This document shows positions 25,016 through 33,283 of a stretch of 64,000 bases of DNA, one piece after another. Positions within the stretch are counted from its first letter, which is position 1. Every line of letters starts with the position of its first letter. Made by a program: the position numbers and the translations under genes. Below the pieces are notes generated by a model that saw nothing but the letters and a program-made list of their open reading frames with translations, was not told the DNA's origin and did no database searches. Origin of the DNA: Modicisalibacter ilicicola DSM 19980 (GTDB taxonomy: Bacteria; Pseudomonadota; Gammaproteobacteria; Pseudomonadales; Halomonadaceae); NCBI RefSeq assembly GCF_900128925.1, contig NZ_FQUJ01000006.1, forward strand, positions 221,043-285,042, given 5' to 3'.

Positions 25016-28000
25016 TTGAGCAGCACGCTCCCATCTTCTTCCACCGACGAATACGCCGAACTGGCCGCCCTCAGGAAACGACTCGACGACTGCCTGTTGC
25101 AGGACGCCCTCTCCCTGGGGGGGCGCCTCGACGGGCTGGAGCGTCGAATTCGCCAAGGCAAGCCCGCGGACCGGGGATTGGGGGAGATCGCCAGACGCCT
25201 GGAGGCTTCTCGCAGAAGGCTGGATGAACGGCGCCGCTTGAGCGTCAGCCTGAACTATCCGCCGTCACTGCCCGTGGTCGAGCACCGGGAAGAGTTGCTC
25301 GAAGCCCTCGAGTCGCATCAGGTCGTCGTCGTGGCTGGCGAAACCGGCTCGGGGAAAACCACCCAGCTTCCCAAGTTGTGCCTGGAACTCGGCCTGGGTC
25401 GACGCGGCCTGATCGGACACACCCAGCCCCGCCGCCTGGCGGCACGCTCCGTCGCCACCCGGCTGGCCGAAGAGCTGGAAGTGCCCCTGGGAGAGCAGGT
25501 CGGCTATCAGATACGCTTCACCGACCAGACCAACGAGCGCACCCTGGTCAAGCTGATGACCGACGGCATCCTGCTCGCCGAGACCCAGCATGATCCGGAT
25601 CTCAGTCGCTACGAGGCGGTCATCATCGACGAGGCCCACGAGCGCAGCCTCAACATCGATTTCCTGCTGGGCTACCTCAAGCGCCTGATGCCCCGGCGCC
25701 CGGATCTCAAGATCATCATCACCTCGGCGACCATCGACGTGGAGCGTTTTGCTGCCCATTTCGCCAAGCCCCGATCACAAGGAAAGCCGCAACCGGCCCC
25801 GGTGGTGCAGGTCTCCGGGCGCACCTACCCCGTGGAGGTGCGCTATCGGCCCCTGGTGCGCGACGCCGACGATGAAGAGGATCGCACCCTGCAGGAGGGG
25901 ATCGTGCACGCCATGGAAGAGGTCGAGGCCATCGAGCGCGAGAAGCGCTGGTTCGGCGGCCCCCGGGACGTGCTGATCTTCCTGCCCGGGGAGCGGGAGA
26001 TTCGCGAAACCGCCGACACGCTGCGCCGGGCCGACTTCAAGCATACCGAGGTCCTGCCGCTCTACGCCCGCCTGTCCAACGCGGAGCAGAACCGGGTGTT
26101 TCAGTCGCACACCGGGCGTCGCATCGTGCTGGCGACGAATGTGGCCGAGACGTCATTGACGGTGCCCGGGATTCGCTACGTGATCGATCCGGGCCTGGTG
26201 CGCATCAGTCGCTACAGCTACCGAGCCAAGGTGCAACGACTGCCCATCGAGCCGGTGAGCCAGGCCAGCGCGGATCAGCGCAAGGGGCGCTGCGGGCGTA
26301 TCGCCGAAGGGGTGTGCATCCGTCTCTACAGCGAGGAGGACTTTCTTGCGCGACCCGAGTTCACCGAGCCCGAGATACAGCGCACCAACCTGGCCTCGGT
26401 CATCCTCTCGATGCTCTCCCTGAAGCTGGGTGACATTGCGGCATTCCCCTTCGTCGATGCACCGGATTCGCGCTTCGTCAAGGATGGCTTTCGCCTGCTG
26501 TTCGAGCTGGGTGCGGTGGATGAGGGCAACCGGCTGACGTCGACCGGCCGGCGGCTGGCCCGACTGCCCATCGACCCGCGCCTGGCACGCATGGTGCTGG
26601 CCGGCGCCGAACGGGAATGCCTGCGCGACGTGTTGATCGTGGTCAGCGCCCTGTCGGTGCAAGACCCGCGAGAACGACCCGCGGACAAGCGCCAGGCCGC
26701 CGACCAGGCTCACAAGCGCTGGGAAGACCCGGATTCGGACTTCGTTGCCTGGCTCAATCTGTGGGAGGGGTTCGAGGCGGCCCGGAGCGAGCTTTCCGGC
26801 AACCAGCTGCGGCGCTGGTGTCGCGAGCACTTCATCAATTATCTGCGGGTACGTGAGTGGCACGATACCTACCGTCAGTTGCGCCAGTTGCTGCGCGACA
26901 TGGATATCCACCTGCCTGCAACGCCAAAGCCTCTGGAGGCCGGCTCTCGAAACGCGGAGACGGAGGGTATCGATCGCGAAACGCTCAAGCGGCAGCACAA
27001 CCGGCTGCACCAGGCCCTGCTGAGCGGTTTGCTGTCGAATATCGGCCAGTTCATCGAGAACCGCGAATACCTGGGGGCGCGCAACCGTCGCTTCATGATC
27101 CACCCGGGATCGGGCCTGGCCAGGAAGACGCCGAAATGGGTCATGGCCGGGGAGCTCGTCGAGACCTCGCGGCTCTTCGCCCGGGAAGTGGCGCGTATCC
27201 AGCCCGAGTGGATCGAGCCCCTGGCCGGGCACCTGAGCAAGCGCAGCTACAGCGAGCCTCACTGGGAAATGAAGCGCGCCCAGGTGGTGGCGTTCGAGCA
27301 GGTGACGCTGTTCGGCTTGCCGATCGTCGCCCGGCGCAAGGTGCACTATGGGCCGATCGCCCCGCGGGAGGCGCGGGAGATTTTCATCCGCCGCGCCCTG
27401 GTCGAAGGGGAGTACCGGACCAACGCCGACTTCTTCACCCATAACCGAGCCCTGATCGATGAAGTGGAAAACCTTGAAGATCGTGCGCGAAAGCGCGATA
27501 TTCTGATTGATGAAGAAACACTGTTCGATTTCTACGATCGGCTGCTTCCCGAAGGCATCGTCAACGGCAAGGGGTTCGAACATTGGCGCCGCAAGGCCGA
27601 AGCCGACGATCCGGACATGCTCAAGCTGGACAAGGCGACGCTGCTGGCGCGTGAGGTCGACGATATCAGTGCCGCCCAGTACCCGGACGAACTGGTGCTG
27701 AACGGTGTCAGCTATCCATTGAGCTACCATTTCGCGCCGGGTGCCGAGGATGATGGGGTGACCATGACCGTACCGGCTGCCATGCTCTCGCAACTGCCGC
27801 GCCACCGCCTCGAGTGGTTGGTGCCGGGTCTGTTGCGGGAAAAGGCCATCGCGCTGCTCAAATCGCTGCCCAAGTCGGTTCGTCGCCAGGTCGTGCCGAT
27901 TCCCGACTGGGTGGATGCCGCACTGGAGAGCATCGCGCCGGACAACCGGCCCCTGACCGAAGCGCTGGGTGAGTTCCTGCGCGTCAAGACCGGCCTGCGA

Positions 28001-29050
28001 CTGTCGCCGGACGACTGGCGTCAGGAACAGCTGGAACCCCATCTGCACATGAATCTGAAGGTGGTGGATCACGAGGGGCGATACCTGGGCCAGGGCCGCG
28101 ACCTGGCGGCGCTCGAACGCCGTTTTTCCGCTGCCGCCGAAGCGGGGGCGCAGGCGCTTGGCGAGTCCACTGCCGCCTCGGAGGATGTCGATGAGCTGCC
28201 CGAGACGCCATTGGCCGAGTCGCATGCCACCAGCCAGGCCGGCATTCGGGTCGAGGCCTATCCGGCCTTGATCGAGGGCAAGCCGAGTGGCGACGGCAAG
28301 AGACGCCTGGCCATCGCCATGTTCGATCACCCCATGAAGGCTCGGGAGGCTCATCGCCAAGGTATCAAGCGGCTGGCCATGCAGCGCTTGCCGGATCAGG
28401 TCAAGGCGCTCAAGGGCTTGAAGGGGTTGGACCGCTGTGCGCTGCTGTTCGCCAAGGTCGGCAGCAAGCCGCAGTTACTGGAGGATCTGGTCGAAGCGGT
28501 CTTCCTGCACGAGATCGCCTTTGACCCCCTGCCGCGCTCTCGACAGGCGCTCGAGGCCCGGCTGGATGAACGGCGTGGTCGGCTGGTGGCCTATGGCGAA
28601 GCACTGGTTCCCGTGCTGCACAAGGCGCTGGAAGGGCACCTGGCAGTGACGCAGGCGTTGAAGGGCAATCTCAGCCTGTCTCTGGCACTGGTGTACAGCG
28701 ACCTCAAGGCTCAGATGCAGCGTCTGGTGCATCCCGGCTTCATCAGCGAGGCCGGCGAATGGCTCAACGAATACCCGCGTTACATGCAGGCGGCGCAGAT
28801 TCGTCTCGAAAAGGCGCCCCGCGAGCGCATGCGCGATCAGATGGCCATGCAGGAAGTGCAGGATTTCGAGGCACGCTTGATCAATCGACGCCAGGCCGAA
28901 CAGCAGCGGGGCGAGGAGGCACCGGCCCTGGACGAGTTCGGCTGGTGGCTCGAGGAGTTCCGGGTATCGCTGTTCGCCCAGCAGTTGGGCACGCGCATGC
29001 CTGTTTCAGCCAAGCGTCTCGAACGTCGCTGGGCCGAGATCATCGGCTAG
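25016..29050 (+). CDS. hrpA: ATP-dependent RNA helicase HrpA
   Basis: HrpA is a DEAH-box RNA helicase. The protein, 1344 residues, is close to the 1300 of E. coli HrpA. It has Walker A GETGSGKTTQLPK near residue 107, DEAH in IIIDEAHERSLNIDFL near 203, the SATID motif, and the DEAH helicase motif with QRKGRCGR, then the HA2 and OB regions and the long C-terminal DUF3418 part. The only plausible start is the TTG at 25016 (MSSTLPSSS) with GAGG upstream; no ATG occurs in the N-terminal part of the frame after the MBL gene. It is preceded by 119 bases with no other gene. Confidence 0.94.
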   Translation: MSSTLPSSSTDEYAELAALRKRLDDCLLQDALSLGGRLDGLERRIRQGKPADRGLGEIARRLEASRRRLDERRRLSVSLNYPPSLPVVEHREELLEALESHQVVVVAGETGSGKTTQLPKLCLELGLGRRGLIGHTQPRRLAARSVATRLAEELEVPLGEQVGYQIRFTDQTNERTLVKLMTDGILLAETQHDPDLSRYEAVIIDEAHERSLNIDFLLGYLKRLMPRRPDLKIIITSATIDVERFAAHFAKPRSQGKPQPAPVVQVSGRTYPVEVRYRPLVRDADDEEDRTLQEGIVHAMEEVEAIEREKRWFGGPRDVLIFLPGEREIRETADTLRRADFKHTEVLPLYARLSNAEQNRVFQSHTGRRIVLATNVAETSLTVPGIRYVIDPGLVRISRYSYRAKVQRLPIEPVSQASADQRKGRCGRIAEGVCIRLYSEEDFLARPEFTEPEIQRTNLASVILSMLSLKLGDIAAFPFVDAPDSRFVKDGFRLLFELGAVDEGNRLTSTGRRLARLPIDPRLARMVLAGAERECLRDVLIVVSALSVQDPRERPADKRQAADQAHKRWEDPDSDFVAWLNLWEGFEAARSELSGNQLRRWCREHFINYLRVREWHDTYRQLRQLLRDMDIHLPATPKPLEAGSRNAETEGIDRETLKRQHNRLHQALLSGLLSNIGQFIENREYLGARNRRFMIHPGSGLARKTPKWVMAGELVETSRLFAREVARIQPEWIEPLAGHLSKRSYSEPHWEMKRAQVVAFEQVTLFGLPIVARRKVHYGPIAPREAREIFIRRALVEGEYRTNADFFTHNRALIDEVENLEDRARKRDILIDEETLFDFYDRLLPEGIVNGKGFEHWRRKAEADDPDMLKLDKATLLAREVDDISAAQYPDELVLNGVSYPLSYHFAPGAEDDGVTMTVPAAMLSQLPRHRLEWLVPGLLREKAIALLKSLPKSVRRQVVPIPDWVDAALESIAPDNRPLTEALGEFLRVKTGLRLSPDDWRQEQLEPHLHMNLKVVDHEGRYLGQGRDLAALERRFSAAAEAGAQALGESTAASEDVDELPETPLAESHATSQAGIRVEAYPALIEGKPSGDGKRRLAIAMFDHPMKAREAHRQGIKRLAMQRLPDQVKALKGLKGLDRCALLFAKVGSKPQLLEDLVEAVFLHEIAFDPLPRSRQALEARLDERRGRLVAYGEALVPVLHKALEGHLAVTQALKGNLSLSLALVYSDLKAQMQRLVHPGFISEAGEWLNEYPRYMQAAQIRLEKAPRERMRDQMAMQEVQDFEARLINRRQAEQQRGEEAPALDEFGWWLEEFRVSLFAQQLGTRMPVSAKRLERRWAEIIG

Positions 29051-29121
29051 TGGCAGACACTGCCAGGACGATTCGAGAACCATAACGGCGACCACGGGCG
29101 CGCCGTCGCAAGGAGAAAGAG

Positions 29122-30249
29122 ATGACACATGCCGTGATTACCGGCACCGGCCTGTACACCCCGGAACACGCCATCGACAACGATGCCCTGGTGGCCTCCT
29201 TCAATACCTGGGTCGACAGAGAGAATGCGCGCCAGGCGGATGCCATCAAGCGAGGGGAACGGGAGCCCCTGGCCTATTCCAGCACGGAATTCATCGTCAA
29301 GGCGTCGGGCATTCATAGCCGCTACGTACTGGATGCCGAAGGCATTCTCGACCCCGATCGCATGCGTCCGCGCCTGCCCCGGCGCGCCAACGACGAAGAC
29401 TCGATCCAGTGCGAGATGGGCGTGGTAGCGGCACGGGAGGCGCTGGACCGGGCCGGGGTGGAGGCCGGCGATATCGACCTGCTGATCGTCGCCTGCTCCA
29501 ATCTCGAGCGCTCCTATCCGGCGGTCGCGGTGGAATTGCAGATGGCACTGGGCACGCGAGGTTACGCCTTCGACATGAACGTCGCCTGCAGCTCCGCCAC
29601 CTTCGCCATCGATACTGCCGCGAATGCCATCGGCAACGGCAGCATCCAGCGGGCATTGGTGGTCAGTCCTGAAATCTGTTCGGCCCACCTGAATTTTCGC
29701 GACCGTGACAGCCATTTCATCTTCGGCGATGCCTGTACCGCGATCGTGATCGAAGCCGATGACATCGCCACCGCCGCATCCCGCTTCGAGATCCTCGGGA
29801 CGCGCCTGGTCACGCGCTATTCGAATGCCATCCGCAACAACGCCGGCTTTCTCAATCGTGTGACCGATAGCGACCCCCTGGCGGAAGACAAGCTATTCGT
29901 GCAGGAAGGGCGCCGGGTGTTCAAGGAGGTGTGCCCGATGGTGGCGCAGCTCATCACCGAACATCTGGCCTCTGCCCAGGTGAGCGGTGATCGACTGGCG
30001 CGGTTGTGGCTGCACCAGGCCAATCGCCACATGAATGATCTGATCGCGAGGCGCGTGCTCGGTGTCGAGCCGACGCCGGAGCAGGCCCCGGTCATCCTCG
30101 ATCGCTATGCCAATACCAGTTCGGCCGGTTCGATCATCGCCTTTCACTTGCATCGAGACGACCTGCCCGACAACGCCCTGGGTGTGGTGTGCTCCTTCGG
30201 TGCCGGCTACAGTGCTGGCAGTGTGCTGGTACGCAAGGTGACGTCATGA
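29122..30249 (+). CDS. Beta-ketoacyl-ACP synthase III-like enzyme (PA3286 type)
   Basis: This 375-residue thiolase-fold enzyme has the KAS III triad: Cys156 in NVACSSATFAID, His298 in HQANRHMNDLI and an Asn near 331 in ANTSSAGSI. It is longer than the usual FabH (about 320) and resembles the Pseudomonas aeruginosa PA3286 group, which condenses medium-chain acyl-CoA from beta-oxidation with malonyl-ACP. It is therefore probably a shunt enzyme and not the main FabH. It ends in an ATGA overlap with mlaA, an unusual partner for a lipid enzyme that still fits membrane lipid economy. A strong AAGGAG site precedes the ATG. Confidence 0.88.
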   Translation: MTHAVITGTGLYTPEHAIDNDALVASFNTWVDRENARQADAIKRGEREPLAYSSTEFIVKASGIHSRYVLDAEGILDPDRMRPRLPRRANDEDSIQCEMGVVAAREALDRAGVEAGDIDLLIVACSNLERSYPAVAVELQMALGTRGYAFDMNVACSSATFAIDTAANAIGNGSIQRALVVSPEICSAHLNFRDRDSHFIFGDACTAIVIEADDIATAASRFEILGTRLVTRYSNAIRNNAGFLNRVTDSDPLAEDKLFVQEGRRVFKEVCPMVAQLITEHLASAQVSGDRLARLWLHQANRHMNDLIARRVLGVEPTPEQAPVILDRYANTSSAGSIIAFHLHRDDLPDNALGVVCSFGAGYSAGSVLVRKVTS

Positions 30250-30986
30250 AGAATACCAACAAGCTGCTTGTGACCCTGCTTCTCGGCACCCTGCTGGGTG
30301 GTTGTGCCAGTCAGGCACGACAGCAGCCGGAGCCGGTCGATCCCTGGGAGGGCTTCAATCGTCGGGTCTTTGCCTTCAACGAATTCATCGATCGCTATGC
30401 CCTCAAGCCCATCGCCCAGGGCTACGACACCATCACACCGCAGCCCGTCCAGAACGGCGTCGGCAACTTCTTCTCCAACCTCGGGGAGATTCGCAACATC
30501 GCCAACAGCGCCCTGCAGTGGAAGTGGGCGAATGCCGGGGCGGCATCGGGTCGTTTCCTCGTCAACAGCACCCTGGGGCTGGGGGGCGTGCTGGATCCCG
30601 CAAGCCGCATGGAGTGGCAGGCCCGAGACGAGGATTTCGGCCAGACCCTGGCGGTCTGGGGGGTTGCCGAGGGGCCCTATGTGGTATTGCCGCTGCTCGG
30701 GGGGCGCACATTGCGCCATGCCGGTGGGATCCCGGCGGACTGGTATACGGATCCGGTCACCTATCTGGACGACGACACGACACGCTACGGGCTGCGCTTT
30801 CTCGAACTGGTCGATTTGCGGGCCAGCTTCCTGGAACAGGAGGAGCTGATCCGCGGCGACCGCTACATCTTCCTGCGTGACACTTACCTGCAACGCCGTC
30901 GATTCGAAGTCAACGATGGCCGGACAGGGGAGGATCCGTTCGCCAGTGACGACTTCGATTTCGACGACAGCGACTTTGCCGATTAG
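30246..30986 (+). CDS. mlaA: Outer-membrane lipoprotein MlaA (VacJ)
   Basis: MlaA removes phospholipids from the outer leaflet of the outer membrane and passes them to MlaC. The 246-residue protein has a lipoprotein signal with lipobox LLGGC (Cys20) and the VacJ domain: DPWEGFNRRVFAFNEFIDRY, then NFFSNLGEIRNIANSALQ and the conserved LGLGGVLDPASRM stretch. The tail is acidic (DDFDFDDSDFAD). It is coupled to the KAS III-like gene by ATGA. The other mla genes are not in this window. Confidence 0.95.
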   Translation: MKNTNKLLVTLLLGTLLGGCASQARQQPEPVDPWEGFNRRVFAFNEFIDRYALKPIAQGYDTITPQPVQNGVGNFFSNLGEIRNIANSALQWKWANAGAASGRFLVNSTLGLGGVLDPASRMEWQARDEDFGQTLAVWGVAEGPYVVLPLLGGRTLRHAGGIPADWYTDPVTYLDDDTTRYGLRFLELVDLRASFLEQEELIRGDRYIFLRDTYLQRRRFEVNDGRTGEDPFASDDFDFDDSDFAD

Positions 30987-30999
30987 GGTGCGTGACGCC

Positions 31000-32175
31000 A
31001 TGCCCAGTTCGTCAGCACTCCTTGGCCTCATCGACCTGCCCGGCGCCGGACGCGATGCCTTGGTGAAGGCACTTGCCGGTCACGGTTTCGATGTCGTCAC
31101 CGCGGATGATGTGGAAAACCTGGCCGCCGGGGTAACGCTGGTCGTCGCCCACGCCCGGGCCGTGAGCGACCGGCAGTGGTCCTCGTTGGTTCGAGGCCAT
31201 CCCGTGCTGGTGATCGCCGAGACCTATGCCGATGATGGGTTGCTCGAGGCAATCAGTGCCGGTGTCGTGGGGCAGGTGGTCGACCCGTTGCGACATGGCG
31301 CCGTGTTGTCACGCCTGATCGGGAAGGCACTGGAACAGCGCCAGGTCGCCGAAGCGCACGCCCGAGAACGCGCCGAGCTGATCGAACGCAACGAAACGCT
31401 CGAGACCCATCTGGCCATGCTGCGCCTCGATCAGCAGGCCGGGGGACAGATACAGAGCAAGTTGCTGCCTCCCTCGAGATTGTCGGTCAATGGCGTTCAG
31501 TGCGAATATTGCCTGACGCCTTCCCTCTACCTCTCCGGCGATTTCCTCGATTTTCAGCGTTTCGATGACCGCTACAGTATCTTCTACTTCGCCGATGTCT
31601 CGGGGCATGGCGCCTCGTCGGCCTTCGTGACCGTGCTCCTGAAATATCTCTGCAATCGTTGGCTGAACGAGTGGGATGGCGAGTCGCCGGAGGCGCTGGC
31701 TGCCGAATGGCTGACAAGACTCAACGCCGAACTGCTGGACACCGGCATCGACAAGCATGCCACCTTGTTCGTTGGTGTCATTGACCACCAGCGGCGCTAT
31801 CTGCATTATTCGCTGGGCGCACAGTTGCCGATGCCCTTGCTGGCCAGCGCCGAGGGCCTTGTGGTGCTGGAAGGAGAGGGCATGCCCGTGGGGTTGTTTC
31901 CCAAGATGCTTTATTCTTCCTATGGCTGTGCTCTTCCTAGCGAGTTTCGGCTATGGCTCTGCTCGGACGGGGTGCTGGAGTGCTTGCCGGGCAGCACCCT
32001 CGAATCGCGACTCGAGGAGCTCTACTCGCGCGTCAGCCGTTGTTCCGATGTGGCATCGCTGCGTGCCGGGTTGGGGGTGGGCCGTCCCTTGGGGGGCGGT
32101 GCGATGGAACACCAAGAACTTCCCGATGATCTTACCATCATGAAGCTGAGCGGATTCGACCATGATAACTCATGA
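31000..32175 (+). CDS. PP2C (RsbU/SpoIIE) phosphatase with degenerate receiver
   Basis: This 391-residue protein has an N-terminal receiver-like domain (about 1-115), a coiled linker (about 115-150) and a PP2C-type serine phosphatase domain (about 160-390). The phosphatase metal ligands are intact: SGDFLDF, ADVSGHGASS, CSDGVLE and LPDDLTIM. The receiver is degenerate: the phosphoacceptor Asp is replaced (TLVVAHARAVSD) and the usual Lys-Pro is Asp-Pro (VVDPLRH). Thus activation by phosphorylation is unlikely. The stop overlaps the next gene, a STAS antagonist, by 14 bases, so the phosphatase very probably dephosphorylates it. HsbR/HsbA of Pseudomonas is a comparable pair. The start chosen is the ATG at 31000. 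Confidence 0.88.
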   Translation: MPSSSALLGLIDLPGAGRDALVKALAGHGFDVVTADDVENLAAGVTLVVAHARAVSDRQWSSLVRGHPVLVIAETYADDGLLEAISAGVVGQVVDPLRHGAVLSRLIGKALEQRQVAEAHARERAELIERNETLETHLAMLRLDQQAGGQIQSKLLPPSRLSVNGVQCEYCLTPSLYLSGDFLDFQRFDDRYSIFYFADVSGHGASSAFVTVLLKYLCNRWLNEWDGESPEALAAEWLTRLNAELLDTGIDKHATLFVGVIDHQRRYLHYSLGAQLPMPLLASAEGLVVLEGEGMPVGLFPKMLYSSYGCALPSEFRLWLCSDGVLECLPGSTLESRLEELYSRVSRCSDVASLRAGLGVGRPLGGGAMEHQELPDDLTIMKLSGFDHDNS

Positions 32176-32668
32176 AGGGCGACTCAAGGCGGCCTTCGAA
32201 GCCGGTGTGTTCGTGCTCAAGCTGTGCGGTGACGTGCGCTTGACCCTCTGTGCCACGCTGGACAAGGAGGCGCAGCGCTTGGCGGCGATGCCGGGACTCA
32301 AGACGGTGCTCATCGACCTGCGTGAGGCGACCAACGTGGATTCCACGGCATTGGGCTTTCTGGCCAAGGTGGCCATTGCCGTCCAGGAGCGTGTCGAACA
32401 TCCTCCGACCATCGTCGTCGATCATCCTGATGTTCGGCGCATGCTCGACGTCATGGGCTTCTCGCGTTACTTCACCCTGGTACGGACGCCCATGACAGAG
32501 CCTGAAACGCTTGCCGACCTCCCTCAGGTCGAGTCCGACGAGCAGGGGCTGCAGCACCGCATCCTGGAAGCGCACCGCATCCTGATGCGCATGAACGAGC
32601 ATAATCGCGAGGAGTTTCAACCCCTGGTGGAACTGCTGGAGGCCCAGGAGGCCAAGTCGGCTCACTAG
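32162..32668 (+). CDS. STAS anti-sigma factor antagonist
   Basis: This 168-residue protein has an N-terminal STAS domain (about 1-100) with the phosphorylatable Ser61 in ATNVDSTALGFL, the motif of SpoIIAA/RsbV-type antagonists. The C-terminal 60 residues are a helical extension not found in RsbV. It overlaps the PP2C phosphatase gene, which would dephosphorylate Ser61 and let it bind its partner. The kinase or anti-sigma factor is not encoded nearby. Confidence 0.9.
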   Translation: MITHEGRLKAAFEAGVFVLKLCGDVRLTLCATLDKEAQRLAAMPGLKTVLIDLREATNVDSTALGFLAKVAIAVQERVEHPPTIVVDHPDVRRMLDVMGFSRYFTLVRTPMTEPETLADLPQVESDEQGLQHRILEAHRILMRMNEHNREEFQPLVELLEAQEAKSAH

Positions 32669-32752
32669 TTCCCGGCTACTGCCTACTGCCCACCTGTTGC
32701 CCTGGCATGGCCATCGGCCTGATTCGTTCAGCACCGATGGCCGGTGCCTCGC

Positions 32753-32895
32753 CTATTGAGTGCGTGTGGGATTCTCGCCCACGCCGAGCTGGGGACGGGG
32801 CGTATCGGCTGTGCTGGGCGGCAGAATGGGGTACGTCACCTTGGGCTGGTCCCCGGTCAGGCTGTGCAGGAAGGCGGTGATGTCCTGTTTCTGCT
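32753..32895 (-). pseudogene. 3' remnant of a di-haem cytochrome c peroxidase gene
   Basis: Read on the minus strand, about 48 codons encode EQKQDITAFLHSLTGDQ followed by KVTYPILPPSTADTPRP and a short tail ending in TAG. This is the usual C-terminus of MauG/cytochrome c peroxidase family proteins, including the ...DIxAFLxSLTG... segment. The haem-binding CxxCH motifs and the rest of the protein are missing. The upstream end joins directly the remnant of another gene at about 32895. So the peroxidase gene was cut and cannot be functional here. Confidence 0.7.
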
Positions 32896-33105
32896 CGCTG
32901 CCGTCGGTGTGATCGGCGTGAGTGGCTGGCTGCTGACCACCGACTGGGGATGGGGAAATTCGACACTCGAGGAGATACACGAAACGGCGGTGAATATCAC
33001 CCTCGTGGCGATCGCCCTGCGTGTCGGGGCGGCGATCTACGAGGGCCTTTATCAGCGCGAGAATCTGGTCAAGTCGATGTCCACGGGTACAAGCGGCGCC
33101 AATAG
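32896..33105 (+). pseudogene. 3' remnant of a cytochrome b561 gene, frameshifted
   Basis: The frame reads VGVIGVSGWLLTTDWGWG, then LEEIHETAVNITLVAIALRV and YQRENLVKSMSTG, the C-terminal two helices of a b-type cytochrome of the b561/Ni-Fe hydrogenase family, with a haem-ligand His in EIHE. The first helices are absent. After STG the frame runs on, but one base fewer gives GYKRRQ and a TAG at 33103-33105, the usual end of such proteins, so a single-base loss near 33085-33088 has also occurred. The 33106-33220 stretch after it holds nothing I can identify. Confidence 0.7.
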
Positions 33106-33220
33106 GGCCGGCGTCAGTCTCGCACTTTCCTGGGCCGCCGGCCGGGTGGCAAGCCGAGAGAAGCGTTCACGGTCGGCAGGGAGGCCGTGGATGTGCTCGG
33201 TCAAATCTACTCCCCGATGC

Positions 33221-33229
33221 TGCTATCAT
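33221..33229 (+). promoter_or_regulatory. Extended -10 promoter before the Bcr/CflA gene
   Basis: TGCTATCAT is an extended -10 element 55 bases before the start of the exporter gene; no clear -35 is needed for this class. An AAGGAGG (33274-33280) lies directly before the ATG. Confidence 0.4.
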
Positions 33230-33283
33230 TAGCCTCCTTATCGACGGCGCACCGATTCCGTTGCTGTCTTAGCAAGGAGGCTC

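Noticed and set aside
26153..28360. A 735-residue minus-strand frame opposite hrpA
   Set aside because: It is a codon-position shadow of hrpA and has no recognisable domain.
32744..33232. A 162-residue plus-strand frame read as an intact gene
   Set aside because: Only its middle matches a b561 cytochrome; the first third is antisense of a peroxidase tail and the last third follows a frameshift, so it is a pseudogene composite.
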